Assembly: GCF_905147365.1 (NCBI RefSeq)
Contig: NC_056406.1
Coordinates: 2,926,501 to 2,990,500, forward strand
Length of the DNA stretch: 64,000 nt
Origin: Aricia agestis
Taxonomy: Eukaryota; Arthropoda; Insecta; Lepidoptera; Lycaenidae
Direction: 5' to 3'
The position numbers and the translations under genes are program-made. A model generated the notes under the pieces. The model ran no database searches and was not told the DNA's origin. It worked only from the letters and a program-made list of their open reading frames with translations. The stretch's first letter is position 1. Each line of letters begins with the position of its first letter. Positions 1 to 11,800 of this stretch are shown here, one piece after another.

Positions 1-973
1 CATGAGCTCACTAAAAGAAACCTAATGAACCGTGTACTCATTTGTGATTCTTTATTACGACGTAATGAAACCGAACCATTTTTCAAGAAGCTGATAACTG
101 GTGATAAAAAGTGGATCACGTACGACAAGAATTGGCGAAAAAGATCGTGGTCAAATGCCGGTCAGGCTTCATAGACTGTGGCGAAACCCGGGTTAACTCG
201 CAACAAGGTGGGATTGGAAGGGCATTATTTATTATGAGCTGTTACCGCCAGGCTGGATCATCGATTCCGAACTTTACTGCGAACAACTGATGAGATTATT
301 TTTTATTTTATTTATTTAGAAAACTTACAGCTCTATTTAACAGGATAACTTACTATTCTAAAAAACTGCAAGCCAATAATAAGTTTCCACTAACACAATA
401 TCTAAAGTACTTATGAAACTATAAATAGTAATATCCCTACCCTTAAGAAATAAGACTACTATTATAATTAAATACTACTTTTCTAAGACAAATCTTCTTA
501 AAACCAGCCACCAATGGCATGTATCATTGAAAGCTAGTTTTAGAAAACTTATGCAAAGTTATGCAAATTAAAGCAAGAAGTTGTGAGAAAGCGGCTACAA
601 CAGAAGGGGTGTGGTTTTTCACCGTGATAACGCTAGACCTCACACATCTTTAGTCAGTCAGCAAAAATTACGGGAGTTTGGCTGGGAGGTGTTAATGCAT
701 ATCCGCTGTATAGCTGACCTTGCACCTTCAGATTTCCACCTGTTTCGGTCGCTGCAGGATTCCTTAGGCAGTGTCAGGTTGACATCACAAGAGGACTGCC
801 AAAACCACTTGTCGCAGTTTTTTCATCAGAAGCCACAACATTTTTATAGCAATGGTATCATGTCCCTACCAACAAGATGGCAAAAAGTTATCGAACAAAA
901 TGGCACCTATATACTTAAGTCAATTTTGAATGTTTATATAAAATGCGAACTTGCGACTTTTTCCTCAACTTAA
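1..973 (+). pseudogene. mariner transposase relic
   Basis: Tc1/mariner transposase (cut-and-paste DNA transposition), entering from the left edge. The first part (about 1-298) reads as transposase with TGDKKWIT and RKRSW motifs and has an in-frame stop. The second part (611-973) carries HRDNARPH and, exactly 34 residues after its Asp, the last Asp of APSDFHLF, which is the mariner D34D signature. A 268-bp insertion (299-566) splits the gene, and removing it would bring the reading back into register. Further stops and frame changes lie around 590-640. The 3' end near 950-975 resembles a mariner terminal repeat. Non-functional. Confidence 0.88.
299..566 (-). repeat. short retroposed insertion inside the mariner
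   Basis: AT-rich insertion bounded by ATTA at 295-298 and 567-570, which fits a 4-bp target duplication. On the minus strand it ends in a TAAATAAATAAAATAAAA-type tail, the usual 3' end of a lepidopteran LINE or SINE. No coding sequence is visible, so it is probably a 5'-truncated LINE or a SINE. Confidence 0.55.
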
Positions 974-1086
974 TATTATTATCCTCTTTGTAATAATTGT
1001 AATTGTATATATTAACCAAGATGGCTACGGTCAACGAGGCACCGCACGACGATAATGACCAAAGCAACACCAGCGCAGATGCATAG

Positions 1087-1434
1087 GAATTTATTTTATT
1101 ATTAATTTCCTTGTATAAAGACTGCCCAGAGTTGTGGGACTCATAAAAAAACATAATTATATGGACAGAAATAAGAGAAACATTGCGCTAACCAAAATGA
1201 CGAACGTTTTAAAAAGATTGGACAAATATTTGAATGTGGAGAAGTTGAAGCGAAAAAAAACACATTACGATCAAATTTTCACCGACAACATACAAGATGG
1301 AAAAAAGCCTAAAACCTGGAATGGCAAGTGACGAACTGTATCAACCAAAATTGTGGTACCATCAGGAAATGCTATTTATCACAGACTCAATCGACATTGC
1401 ACTGAGAGAAGGTACAATGGAAAGGAGACGGTAA
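1087..1434 (+). pseudogene. MADF-domain protein fragment
   Basis: MADF domains are Myb-related DNA-binding modules found in insect regulators and as accessory genes of PIF/Harbinger transposons. The pattern is visible in two frames: YKDCPELWD, then YMDRNKRNIAL, then DELYQPKLWYHQEMLF, which matches the conserved end of the domain. A stop and frame change lie near 1145-1160, and the frame changes again near 1325. The N-terminus and any BESS region are missing. Probably a relic of a Harbinger accessory gene. Confidence 0.6.
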
Positions 1435-1441
1435 TATTTTT

Positions 1442-2612
1442 TTAACCCTTTAACCGCCAAAGTTGGAATAATCCAAGAATTTTTCGTGCCCGTTTCGCCA
1501 AGGTCGCATATTTACGACCAGTACCACTTCTCGGTAATCTACCTTTTTTGTTTCATAGCACTGTTATATTAAAATAATGTTTATACTTGGTAAATAGTTA
1601 ATATAGTAATCATTTACAATTGATTACACATTAGTTGCTTAATTAGAAGACCTAAAAATAATGTCTCAATTGAAATAAATTACCGAAAATATTCTTAGAG
1701 AAGTGTATTGATACCCAATGCCCGAGTCAGAAAAATCCGACAGTAGGGACGGGACATAAGCAATGATTTACTGATATAAAAATCTACATAAATTAAAACG
1801 TTTCTGTTTATACTAACTAATCTATATAGTATATAAAACTCAAAGGTGACTGACTGATTGACATAGTGATCTATCAACGCACAGCCCAAACCACTGGACG
1901 GATCGGGCTGAAATTTGGCATGCAGGTAGATGTTATGACGTAGGCATCCGCTAAGAAAGGATTTTGATAAATTCCAACCCCAAGGGGTTCAAATAGGGGA
2001 TGAAAGTTTGTATATAATATTACTTCTTAACGCGAGCGAAGCCGCGGGTAAAAGCTCGTTTATTATAAAACAAATAAAGCAATGGTTACTGAATAAATAA
2101 ACGTGTTTGTTTTACTTAATTTATAATAAATATAGTTTAAAAATGTCAGTGATTGAATTGACGATTCCCATCCCTAGTCAATCATGTTTAGAAACGAATA
2201 TTATCAGCATACCCTGTGCCACGGTCGGAAAAAGACGATCGCTTCTGACATCATAAACGAGTGCCGCCTTCTAGAATTTTCCACTAGTGTTGTGCTTATA
2301 ATGATGATATCGACAAATGTGATTGTAGTGGATTTTATAAAGTTTTATTATGTTTTTTGAATTATTGTTTTTCTCTATGACTTATTATTATGTCTCACAT
2401 ATTGTCTTTTAAAGTTATAATTTTTTCTGTATTTTTCCTTACATAATAAACCATTTATTTATACTGTGGATATTTTAAAGTAATATTTTAGAATATCCAC
2501 AACAGTGATTCAACATGACTACTGCTGAAGAATTAATACGTGTCCTAAGTGAAGGTAATGAAGACGAAGAATTTGAATCAAACGAAGAGTTTAACATTCA
2601 TGAAGAGATATT
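1442..2612 (+). mobile_element. piggyBac-like 5' fragment (tentative)
   Basis: A TTAA at 1442-1445 is followed by CCCTTTAACCGCC, the layout of a piggyBac-like terminus. At 2515 an ATG opens a short, very acidic peptide (TTAEELIRVLSEGNEDEEF), typical of piggyBac transposase N-termini. The reading is cut off at 2612 by a dispersed repeat. A Helitron-like repeat (1821-2059) sits between the two clues, so they may not belong to one element. Confidence 0.35.
1821..2059 (+). repeat. non-autonomous Helitron-like repeat, copy 1
   Basis: About 240 bp that recurs in opposite orientation at 32922-33164. It starts with TC after an A. It ends with a GC-rich hairpin (CGCG-AGCGAAGC-CGCG) about 10 bases before CTCG followed by T, a degenerate form of the Helitron CTRR end. 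Very common in Lepidoptera in my recollection. Confidence 0.6.
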
Positions 2613-3687
2613 TTTAGGGTTCCGTACCTCAAAAGGAAAAAACGGAACCCTTATAGGATCACTTTGTTGTCCGTCTGTCCGTCCGTCCGTCTGTCAAGAC
2701 CCTTTTTCTCAGGAACGCGTGGAGGTATGAAGCTGAAATTTATATCAATTACTCAGGTCTACTGTCCCTTGAAGCTGTGAAAAAATCAAACTTCTAAGCC
2801 AACGCAATCAAAAGATACAGCCGTTTATGCCGCAAATTTTCGACACTTGCAAGGGAATCAAAACCTACAGGGTGCTTCCCGTGAACTCAGAATCTTGAAA
2901 TTTGGTACGAAGCAACGTCTTATAGCATAGATAAAGGAAAAATTACGAAAACCATAAATTTTTAGTTATATCACATAATATATTTTTTTTAATAATTTTA
3001 AACTTACTACCCATTTCCGCATAAACGCGTAGAGGTATTAAATTGAAATTCATACCAAATACTCAGGTCTATAATACCTTTAAGCTGTAACAAAATCAAA
3101 CTTCTATGTCAACGCAATCAAAAGAAACAGCAATTTAAGCTGCATATTTTGAAACTCGCAAGTACTCGCAAGGGAATCAAAACCTAAAGGGTACTTCCAG
3201 TCGACCTAGAATCTTGAAATTTGGCATGAAGCAACGTTTTATAGCACACATAAAGGAAAAATTCCGAAAACCTTAAATTTTTAGTTACATTACAAAATAT
3301 ATATTTTTTAATAAATATAAACTTATTACTTTTTTCCTCATGAACGCGTAGAGCTATCAAGTTGAAATTCATATCAAATACTTAGATCTAATTGCCTTTA
3401 ACCCGTGAAAAAAAAATTCTAAGTCAACGCAAAAACGCAAAACGCAAAAGTACAACCATTGATACCGCATATTTTGAAACTCGCAACTACACGCAAGGGA
3501 ATTAAAACCTAAAGACCACTTCCCGTTGACATAGAATCTCGAAATTTGGTAAGAAGCAATAGCTTACAGCACAGGTAACAGAAAAATTCCGAAAAGCTTA
3601 AAATTTTAAGTAGTTACTTTGTAAACCTTGCAGGTTTGTACGGAACCCTCGGTGCGCGAGTCCGACTCGCACTTGGCCGGTTTTTTT
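2613..3687 (+). repeat. GGTTCCGTAC lepidopteran repeat, long copy with tandem units
   Basis: Begins TTAGGGTTCCGTACC with a GTCC/GTCTGT-rich stretch and ends CGGAACCCT...GACTCGCACTTGGCCGG, both hallmarks of a family widespread in Lepidoptera. This copy contains three tandem units of about 312 bp, starting near 2708, 3019 and 3336, each opening with an AACGCGT(G/A)GAG motif. Non-coding. Other copies are at 36868-38247 (minus), 44867 and 60127. Confidence 0.75.
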
Positions 3688-3711
3688 GCATTATTGTATT
3701 TAACGGTCCCT

Positions 3712-4053
3712 CGCTCACTATGATAGTAGCGATGCAGAAGAAGCGCACGACTGCATCACTACTAACGCGCATTAGCCACATTTGCAATGCGATACAGTAG
3801 TGATGCTAATGCGCTACTGCATCGCGACTGCATCAATGCAAATGCGCGACCGTAGAGCGACCGTGTCGGACGACATCGGGGAGAAAGTGGAGGGAGCCGG
3901 GAGGGAAGCGCGGGAGTGGATAACCGAACGAACAGTGCAACATAGACAGGTCGAGAGTGCCATCGTCCGTCTGGAGTCTTCCAGAGTTCATCTTGCAGCT
4001 GTGACGATCGCAAGCATTTTTATGCCAGTAGTGAATCGCGTTTGCATCGCAAC
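3712..4053. repeat. GC-rich candidate MITE
   Basis: A GC-rich island in AT-rich DNA with many near-repeats of GCATCAC, GCGATGCA and AATGCGC in both orientations, as seen in the subterminal repeats of Harbinger or hAT miniatures. Clear terminal repeats or target duplications were not found. Open frames here are by-products of the base composition. Confidence 0.3.
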
Positions 4054-6949
4054 CAGAGATGGGCATTTGCCCCGTAAAAACCCGAGGCTCGGGTAAATAC
4101 CCATTTATACGTATTTTTACCCACCCATTTTCATTTTATACCGGGTATAAATTAAAATCAGTTTATATCTCTAAAATATTAGCTAAAACAGATACTGTGA
4201 CCCTTCTGATAAATAAAAATGACTGTTAAAAATAGCGTTTACGCTAAATACACCGACAATCACGAGCGGCCATTGCTTACGTAGTCGATGTTGAGGAAAT
4301 ACACTGCTCGTGATTGGTGGATTCAAGTGGTGTCCTATACAACTTAAATACACAATAATTATTGATTTGATTAAGTTCTCACATAAAATATAAAGCACTA
4401 AAAATGGTCGGTTATTCATTCGATTCGTAAAGAGTTTATATTTTATTCGCTTACTTCAAAGTAAAGTTATTCGATCTCTTCACATGAAACTCGCACTCGG
4501 CAGTCGGCACACAGAACTTAGACCCGCAATTTAAACAGGGTTCAAAATTATTACCGGTTAAATTATAATAATGATTTATTTAAATTAGATACCTGTGTAT
4601 TATAATTATTATTAAGTTTTGAAGTTATAAGTGTAATCAGTATTTTATACTGTAATTTTTTTTATAACCGTCGGTGGCTCCACATTTGCAGATTTTTTTA
4701 TCAATAGAACAAAATAAATTTAACTATAGTACTGTCTCTGTCTAATCTATCATTGCAAAATAAGTTGAAAAGTGGAGGGGAGAGTTGATGTCATCAACAG
4801 GCTAGAGATCCGCCATTTTGATGTGCATGCGCTGCGTTGCGCGTCAATTGTGTTTAAGTGAGTTAAGATAAAATTAAAATACAGTTAATTTTATATAATA
4901 AAAAGAGGTAAGTAAATATTTATTAATACTAAATACCTATTTAGTTACGATTAATATCTTAATATGGTGTGTGTTATTGAGTTTTAGCTGTCTTCTTTCG
5001 AAATGTTTTTTCTTTACCAGTAGCAAGTGGTGGATATGAAAATGACTAATATAACACTATAGACTGGTTTAAAAAATAATATTATCGTGCCAGGCGCGAA
5101 TTTAACTAGTAACATTTAGCAATAGAAATTAATGCTATTTTCTATTAATTTCATTAACGTGCTATTTTTTATCTCATGCTACGTGCTTTTGCTTTGCTAT
5201 TTGCTAAAAACGGCAGCATCGTGAACTTTCGGTTCGCATAGCACAGCGCGGCGCTCGGATCCAGCGCTTCGAGTAAAATAATATAGCAAGTAATTAAAAA
5301 TTGTAGCAGTTAGCGCTGCGGTGCGAAACAGCGCGGACGTGTTATTTTCACGAGCACAGACTATTGCTACGTACGATATAAATAGCAATCGCAATTTTTA
5401 GTAAGTACGATTAATTGAATTATTGCTATTAGGCATTTCACAAATATTAATTATTGCTATTTTTTCCAACACTAGTAACATTTAATATCAATGCATAGAA
5501 CCATGAGCCCCACCACTGTAGGGACCATAAAATAAAATCATTAAACATTTCCGAATTAGACTTGTTTTGTTCAAATTAATAACGTATTTTTTATCTTTTG
5601 TGTAGGTAATGGCAAAAGGCAGGAAGAAACTAGAACACATTTGGAAGCACTATCGTGTAGGTCCTGATAAATCAGTGTTTTGCAAGCATTGTGACCATAA
5701 ATATCAAATAGCAAATGTCAACAAAATGGGAAATCATTTAATCAAATGCGATAAGTGTCCAGCTATAGTCAGAAATAAGCTAAAGTAGATGTTCAGAACA
5801 CCAGTGCTGCTAACGTCCCTGTTATAGCAACGACGTCATCGTACCCATCGTCCTCTAGTTGCTATTCGCTGGAATCAGGAAATAGTGAACACGGTCTGAA
5901 TCAGCCATCGTCATCTTCACAGAGACAATCAAAAGGAGATGAAGACGTCGAAAAACTGACGGTAAAATTAGCTAAAGCAATATTCATTTCTGGATCACCC
6001 CTGAGTCTAGTGGAACATCCATTGTGGATAGACTTTTTTAAAGATCTGCCTTTATTTTCATTACCATCCCGGAAGACCTTGTCTACAACACTTTTAGATA
6101 AAGTACACATGGAAATAAAAAAAAGTGAATGAGTGCTTAAACACAACAAATTATTTGCATTTGCAGTGTGACGGGTGGACCAATGTTAATAATGAAGGAG
6201 TGATAAACTTTATAGTTTCAAATCCTGAACCTTATTTTGTGAAAAGTTTATGCACGGAAGATAACAGGCATACTAGTATGTACTTAAGCGAAGAAATAAT
6301 AAAAGTAATGCGTGCTTATGGTGAATCTAAATTTGTTGTTTTGATTAGTGATAATGCCAGAAACCTTCAAAAGGCTTTTGAATTAGTTAAAAAAAACATT
6401 CCACAAATAGTACCCCTTAATTGTGCGGCCCATACATTAAACTTATTAACGCATGACATAATTAAATGTGAAGTTGTAAAAAGATTTATCGAATTAGCAA
6501 TAGATGTCATAAAAACAATTAAAAAAGTTTTTTTATGACATCTTGAATCAGTTAAAATAAGTACATTTTAACTGCACCATGTACATCTGCGGCCACAGAA
6601 CGATCCTTTAGCAAGCATGGCCATATTCATTCTAAAAAAAGAAACCGCTTAACCACCGAAAGAGCAGCTAAGCTAACGTTTTCCTCTTATAACTGGGATC
6701 TGCTCCACAAATACAATGTAACTGTAGGATCTGAAGCCAGTGACTCTCTTGATCAATCTATTTTAGATTATGTCCAAAATACCGAAGAAACTGAGGAAAA
6801 CTAATCTAGTGAAGACGAAAGCATAAGAACAGACCGTACGCACTATAACTGCACTACAGAGGAAAACACCTTAATAATAAGATCACCAAAGTACAATATA
6901 GAATTTTTTGACTGTGGTGGTAGTAGTAGTAGCAGTATTGCAGACTGAT
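4054..6949 (+). mobile_element. hAT transposon with BED-finger transposase (decayed)
   Basis: The left end at 4054 reads CAGAGATGGGCA, a hAT-type terminus. The coding part follows a likely leader exon with a donor (GGTAAGTA near 4905) and an acceptor at 5604-5605. The right terminus was not found. The stretch 4660-5600 has no gene other than this presumed leader and intron. Confidence 0.5.
5609..6949 (+). pseudogene. hAT transposase, BED zinc finger and dimerisation domain
   Basis: The ATG at 5609 opens a BED finger (IWKHY, then CKHCDHKY and HLIKC), ending at an in-frame stop at 5788. The catalytic region continues in other frames: LQCDGWTN (first Asp) and LISDNARN (second Asp) in 6125-6538, with CAAHTLNLL. 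The centre is deleted after 6538. The hAT C-terminal dimerisation motif (SAATERSFS, HSKKRNRL) follows at 6590-6670. An acidic tail with one more stop ends at 6949. Stops, frameshifts and the deletion make it non-functional. Confidence 0.8.
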
Positions 6950-7204
6950 GTACATTAAAAGGGTAGACTTTCAATTTGATTTAGATTTAATGTTCTATGT
7001 CTGAAACAGTGCCATATTATCCTACTACAATAGTAGTTATTATCAGCTTACAAGTTACAGTTGATTATGTTGTAGTTGATTAAGAATTAAAATGTTATGT
7101 GTAATATTTCTAAATATAGCAAGCAAGCAAAATATATCCTACGCGGCTGTATTTATGGCTTCTTCTAGCTATTCTGATGGTGAATAAAGATTTTTGTATT
7201 TGTA

Positions 7205-8455
7205 TGGTATATTGATTCTGCCGGTTCAGCGCACATGACCAAAAACATTTTTTTTTAAACAAGAGAAACCTCCAATCATTATGTCCATAAAAGTTGCAAA
7301 TAATAAAACGCTTTCTTTACAAAGCTTCGGAAATGTAAGCCTCAAAGTATATAATGAAAGTGGCCATGAAAACGAAATATTATTTACAAATGTGTATTTG
7401 TATGTACCTGAACTGGCTACAAATCTGTTATCAGTAAGTCAAATCATCCAGAGTGCCAAAATTCAGAGGCCAAATAAAAATGGCTGTACTATTCTAAACA
7501 GAAATAATGTAATAGCGGAAACGGCAAGCTTAATAAATAATATGTATCAGTTGAACATGCCTGGAGGCTATACATGCATGCAGATGTTATTGAGCAAGAT
7601 ACTGTGGCACCAGAGAATGGGTCAACTGAATTTTCAAACTATGAAGAAATTGACTGAAAATACTGCAGACTTAAATCTAAACAATTAAAAGAATCTGTCA
7701 AGTGCATAACATGTCAGGAAGGAAAGCAAACACGTATGCCATTCCAAAGTCAAGGACCACAGAGCAAGGAGTTATTAGAATTAATTTATTCTGATGTCTG
7801 CGGACCGATAAAAACTCAGTCTTTAGGTAAAGCCAGATATTTTGTGACATTCCTGGATGATTACAGTAAAAAGGTATTTATTTACACAATGTGTAATAAA
7901 TCAGAAGTCCTAGTAAAATTTAAAAAATTCAAAAGTTTGGTTGAGAATCAGTTAAATAAAATGATTAAAATTCTCAGATCTGACAATGGGCTAGAGTATG
8001 ACAATAAAAGCTTCTCAAACTTTTTCAAAGGACAGGGAATCATACATCAGACAACTACGCCTTATACGCCAGAACAAAATGGCACAACAAAGCGTATCAA
8101 CAGGACAAATTAATAGAAAAAGCCAGCCTGAAGCAATCCATACAGCAGCTGCTCTTGTATAACTAACCGTTCTCCAACGAAATCTCTGAACTATAAAACG
8201 CCTGAAGAGGTATGGTCGGGCAAGAAACCCAAGGTGAGTCACTTACGTACATTAGGATGTGAAGCAATGGTTCATATACCTAAGGAAAAGAGAAAGAAAT
8301 TGGATACATAGTCACAGAAATTACTTTTTATCAGTTACTGTGAACACTCTAAAGGTTATGTAAGATTTATTTTTTCCGATTCTAGAACAATAATCAAAAG
8401 TAGAGATGTAGTTGGTGCGCAATGTTACGAATTAATGTGTGATTTGTGTGCTACC
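7205..8455 (+). pseudogene. Copia (Ty1) pol fragment: protease end, GAG-pre-integrase, integrase
   Basis: Reads IDSAGSAHM (protease active-site region, D-S-A/G), then YVPELATNLLSVSQI and ILWHQRMGQLN of the GAG-pre-integrase domain (7281-7688). The integrase core (7736-8113) has IYSDVCGPI, FLDDYSK, RSDNGLEY and TPEQNG. Then comes LRTLGCEAMVHIP (8240-8290). Frames are broken at 7688, 8113 and 8310. No LTRs were found, and gag and reverse transcriptase are absent. Confidence 0.85.
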
Positions 8456-8462
8456 GAGACTC

Positions 8463-9000
8463 CCGAGTCGAAAACTTTCGATTAATTGGTGGCGTTGATG
8501 AAGGAACATTTCGAGCCCGATCGATTGGAAATTGCTGAGAGGCACATATTGGCGGGAAGGGTGTGAGCTACAAGCGGGCCGTGGAGTTGGCGCAGGCGCT
8601 GGAGGCGACAGAGCGGCATGCGGCGACGGCGTGCGCCTCGGCCAGCTCGAGCGGCGCGCAGCTGGCCAGCTCGCGGCAGAGCCTGGCTTCCCCGGACGAC
8701 GACGGCTTGCATCGGATTGGGTCGGCGGCAGGCGGTGCACGAGCTCCGGCCAGGGGCGCGCGGGGCGGCACCGACGGCGGCGGCGGCGCGAGCGCAGACC
8801 GGGCGCAGCGTACGTGTTCGCGATGTAGTAAAACTGGTCATTCGGAAGGCAAGTGTCGGTTCCGTTATTATAGTTGTGTACAGGAAGAACAGAAGCGAGA
8901 GAGGATATAAAGGTCAGTTCTTTTTAAATGACTCAGACTCGGACGAAGATAGTTGTAACTTTTATAATTTAGTGGTCAGTAATGACGGCGACGGGCCGTA
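8463..9000 (+). pseudogene. Ty3/Gypsy gag fragment with CCHC knuckle
   Basis: Reads LVALMKEHFEPDRLEIAERH, then a frame change, then SYKRAVELAQALEATERHA, which matches insect Gypsy gag. A CCHC zinc knuckle (CSRCSKTGHSEGKC) lies near 8815-8860. The middle is strongly GC-rich and encodes Ala/Arg/Gly. It is joined directly to the end of the Copia fragment, with no LTRs. Open frames on both strands here are artefacts of the high GC content. Confidence 0.65.
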
Positions 9001-9174
9001 TTGTTGTTTACGTGTTTATTTGTTTACTTGTTTACGTGTTTTTTTGGTGCCAGAAATAAAAATCATCATCTTTGCCAGCTGGTATGTAAGCCGGAATACA
9101 GTGAGTATTTAGCCTGTACATATTATTAATTAGTTTTGCTGAAGTAATTAGCTGATTGTTTATTAAATATTTTA

Positions 9175-10205
9175 GAGCCTTCTTTGTCAAACTGTACATT
9201 ACATCCTTTCTTTATAATCTGGCTGACTGAAAGAAGATTGGTGGCTAATTCGGGAACATACAGTACATTTTATACCTTAATTGTAGCTATCTTGCCGTTT
9301 TCTCCGACAACATTTAAGTCCACCTTCCCGCATGATTTTACAATTAATTTCTTGTTATTAGCCACTTTTATTGAACTTACAGGTGGAGGAATTTTATCAT
9401 ATAACCATTCACAGTGCATTGTTAAATGCATTGAAGCTGCTGAGTCAATAAACCAGCTACTGTTAGAAGTTGTTACAGAAAATACCGCTACGTACCTGGA
9501 GTCTTCTTTTGACTTTTGGTCTTTCTTCTTATTCCTGCAGTATTTATTTATAACCATATTTGTTGCACACGAAACATCTAGGCCCTTTACTAGTTTTCTT
9601 GTTATTAAAAGCTTGTTTGGCACCCTGCGTCTGATGTCCTTTATTAACATACAGGGCAGCTGACTCGGAGTTCCTCACGTCCTGAAGAAGCTTAGTCTTA
9701 ACAGCATCTGCTGTTATTGCCACACCAGAGCTTTCTATGGCCATAATCATTGTTGGTAAACGTCTGGTAAATCAGCTAGTAAGAGAGTGCCAAGTCACTC
9801 ATAATTTACCAGAAAACCAATATTTCTGAGTTTATGTGCAGTTGACATAATTTTATTGACATAGTCTTCTATGCTCTGACAATTTTCTAATGTCGTGGTG
9901 ATCAGTTCACGAAGCAAACCCACCCGTCGTGTTAACAATTTGTCGTCAAATGCCTTAGCGAGATTATCCCACACCTGTATTGCCGTGGTTGCCTCTTGTA
10001 ATTGTACGTAGATTATCGAGTTTACCAGCAAAATTATTTTTGATCTTGCCTTTGTATCGAGTTTGCTGTCAGTAACTTTATCTGAAGAAACGCAACTCCA
10101 TAATTCTTCGTGTACAAGGTATGTTTGAACCGCAAATTTCCATGTAGGATAGTTCTCTCTTCCTGTTAGCTTCTCGATTAATGCCATTGTATTATTCGAA
10201 AACAT
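9175..10205 (-). pseudogene. Copia gag-protease fragment
   Basis: On the minus strand, 10205-9795 encodes a Copia gag of UBN2 type (ENYPTWKFAVQTYL, LLRELITTTLENCQSIEDYV). 9750-9544 has the start of a zinc knuckle (RCFVCNKYGYK). 9650-9180 has the protease motif (WFIDSAASMHL) and YVPELATNLLSVSQI. Three frames are used, so it is broken. It is close in sequence style to the plus-strand fragment at 7205-8455, making an inverted pair around the Gypsy gag piece. Confidence 0.82.
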
Positions 10206-10732
10206 TTTTGCTATGATATTTTGCTAATGAAGATTTCGCCGACCGGCTCGACACGTGCTTTGAGGTTATACCGTTACTGAGTAGCTTGCAAAACGGATCA
10301 CTTCTACTTTTCACATTATATTTCACTTATTGACTTTTATTTCGAACTGGTCGGAAGGTCTGGGCGAATTATCTGTTGGATTTAGTGAAAATAAAAGTAA
10401 TTATTGCAAACTATGTTTTAATTAATGCAAAGCGCACGACCATAGAATACAGATGACAGAGCAGAAAAAGCATAGATTACAAAAGACGTCTACTGATGTA
10501 CCATTAAACTAGTGATGTTAAAATAGATTTGATGAGGAAGCTATTTAATATACCATAGATAATTGAACACGAAACTACTATTTGAATTCGAGCATAAGCG
10601 ACTAATGCACGTGGGCCTCAATTACTATTGGCTTCGATGAGAGATAGTTATTAGCCAATAGGTGGCCGTTATTAGGCAAAGGCAAAGGCCGTAACTGTGT
10701 AAGGTGTTGCCGATTTAGGGGTAATGTAGTGA
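10206..10732. other. no gene seen
   Basis: AT-rich stretch upstream of the minus-strand Copia fragment. It might contain that element's 5' LTR, but no repeat partner is present in the window. Nothing else recognised. Confidence 0.4.
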
Positions 10733-11175
10733 CTCCTCTAATGGGTAACTTGCCCAGTCAAAGAGTAGCCGCCTGGCGGGTGTCCTTTTGAAAATACGGG
10801 TATGGATTATGCTGGCCCAATCATGTGCGCTAGTCGCCAAGGACGTGGGTGCAGACTGATAAAAGCGTATATCGCTATATTTAGTTGTTTTTCCACTAAG
10901 GCAATTCAATTAGAGCTAGTTGGTGATTTAACGAGTAATAGGTATTTATGAGCTTTACGAAGGTTCATTTCGCGAAAGGGAAAACCTGTTAATATCTACT
11001 CAGATAATGTCACTTCTTTTACGGGAGCGTCCAGAGATCTCTCGACGTTTCTAAAAAACAATTGCAACTCCTTGAGTGGGGCTATCGCCGATGAGGGTAT
11101 GTGATTTAATTTTATTCCGGCGTACACTCCTCATTTTGGGGGACTTTGGGAGGCAGGTGTGAAGTCAGTTAAGTA
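10733..11175 (+). pseudogene. BEL/Pao integrase fragment
   Basis: In alternating frames: MGNLPSQRV, then DYAGPI (first Asp), IYSDNVTSF (second Asp), and HFGGLWEAGVKSVK (Glu region), all BEL/Pao integrase hallmarks. Several frameshifts and stops. The downstream stretch 11176-11742 has no recognisable gene. Confidence 0.72.
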
Positions 11176-11742
11176 TCCACGGCTATAGTTTTGGATCTTG
11201 CTCCCGCGCTCTATACGCTCTTTCATATGTTCGCTTCATCACCACACCACCACAGTTTTATGTGTCTGTGTTGTTAGTATAATGCCACCACCAGATAGTT
11301 GTTAGTATAAAGCCACCACCAATAATAACTATCACCCACGATACCAATTACCACACAAGAGAAGTACTTCGACAAGGCTGTTTATGAACGTGGCGAGAAA
11401 AGGAACAAACGCTTAGATATCATACGTAAAAACGTCATTTTTGACAGTTCTCCTTTACCAGCAGCGCCCATTGACTTAATTGACATAATATTAATTTAAA
11501 GCCTTGTTGAACTGTACAGGAAAATACCCCGTAAAGTATCCAGGGTTGCCATTGTCGGAAATTTGAGATGCAATAATAAAATTAATTCATACCCCAATCC
11601 TGCCAAAACCTGACAAGTTTTTAAAACGTCAACCGATCATGCCATAGGTCAAAATAAGACGCCAATCCTCCCAAAATGGCAGGAACCTGCCACATATGGT
11701 CACCCTGGCGCTACAACTAGAGCATTCAATCCCGGTCATTTT

Positions 11743-11800
11743 TGAGTCCCGAAAATCTCGGGATTTATAAAATTAAATCCCGGGATTTTCGGGACTGATA
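11743..11800. repeat. 22-bp inverted repeat around CCCGAAAATC
   Basis: AGTCCCGAAAAT at 11743 and its complement ATTTTCGGGACT ending at 11800 form a near-perfect stem of about 22 bp with a short AT loop. It resembles a miniature hAT-type end. No function is evident. Confidence 0.45.

Noticed and set aside
1134..1331. Stand-alone 65-codon gene
   Set aside because: It is the middle segment of a frameshifted MADF domain.
3762..4096. Three overlapping open frames
   Set aside because: Lie in a GC-rich repeat with palindromic subunits; no domain in any frame.
8432..8910. Several overlapping open frames on both strands
   Set aside because: Artefacts of the GC-rich Gypsy gag segment; only the frame with the CCHC knuckle makes sense.
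9184..9663. 159-codon plus-strand open frame with hydrophobic stretches
   Set aside because: Antisense to the Copia gag-protease fragment, which is clearly coding on the minus strand.
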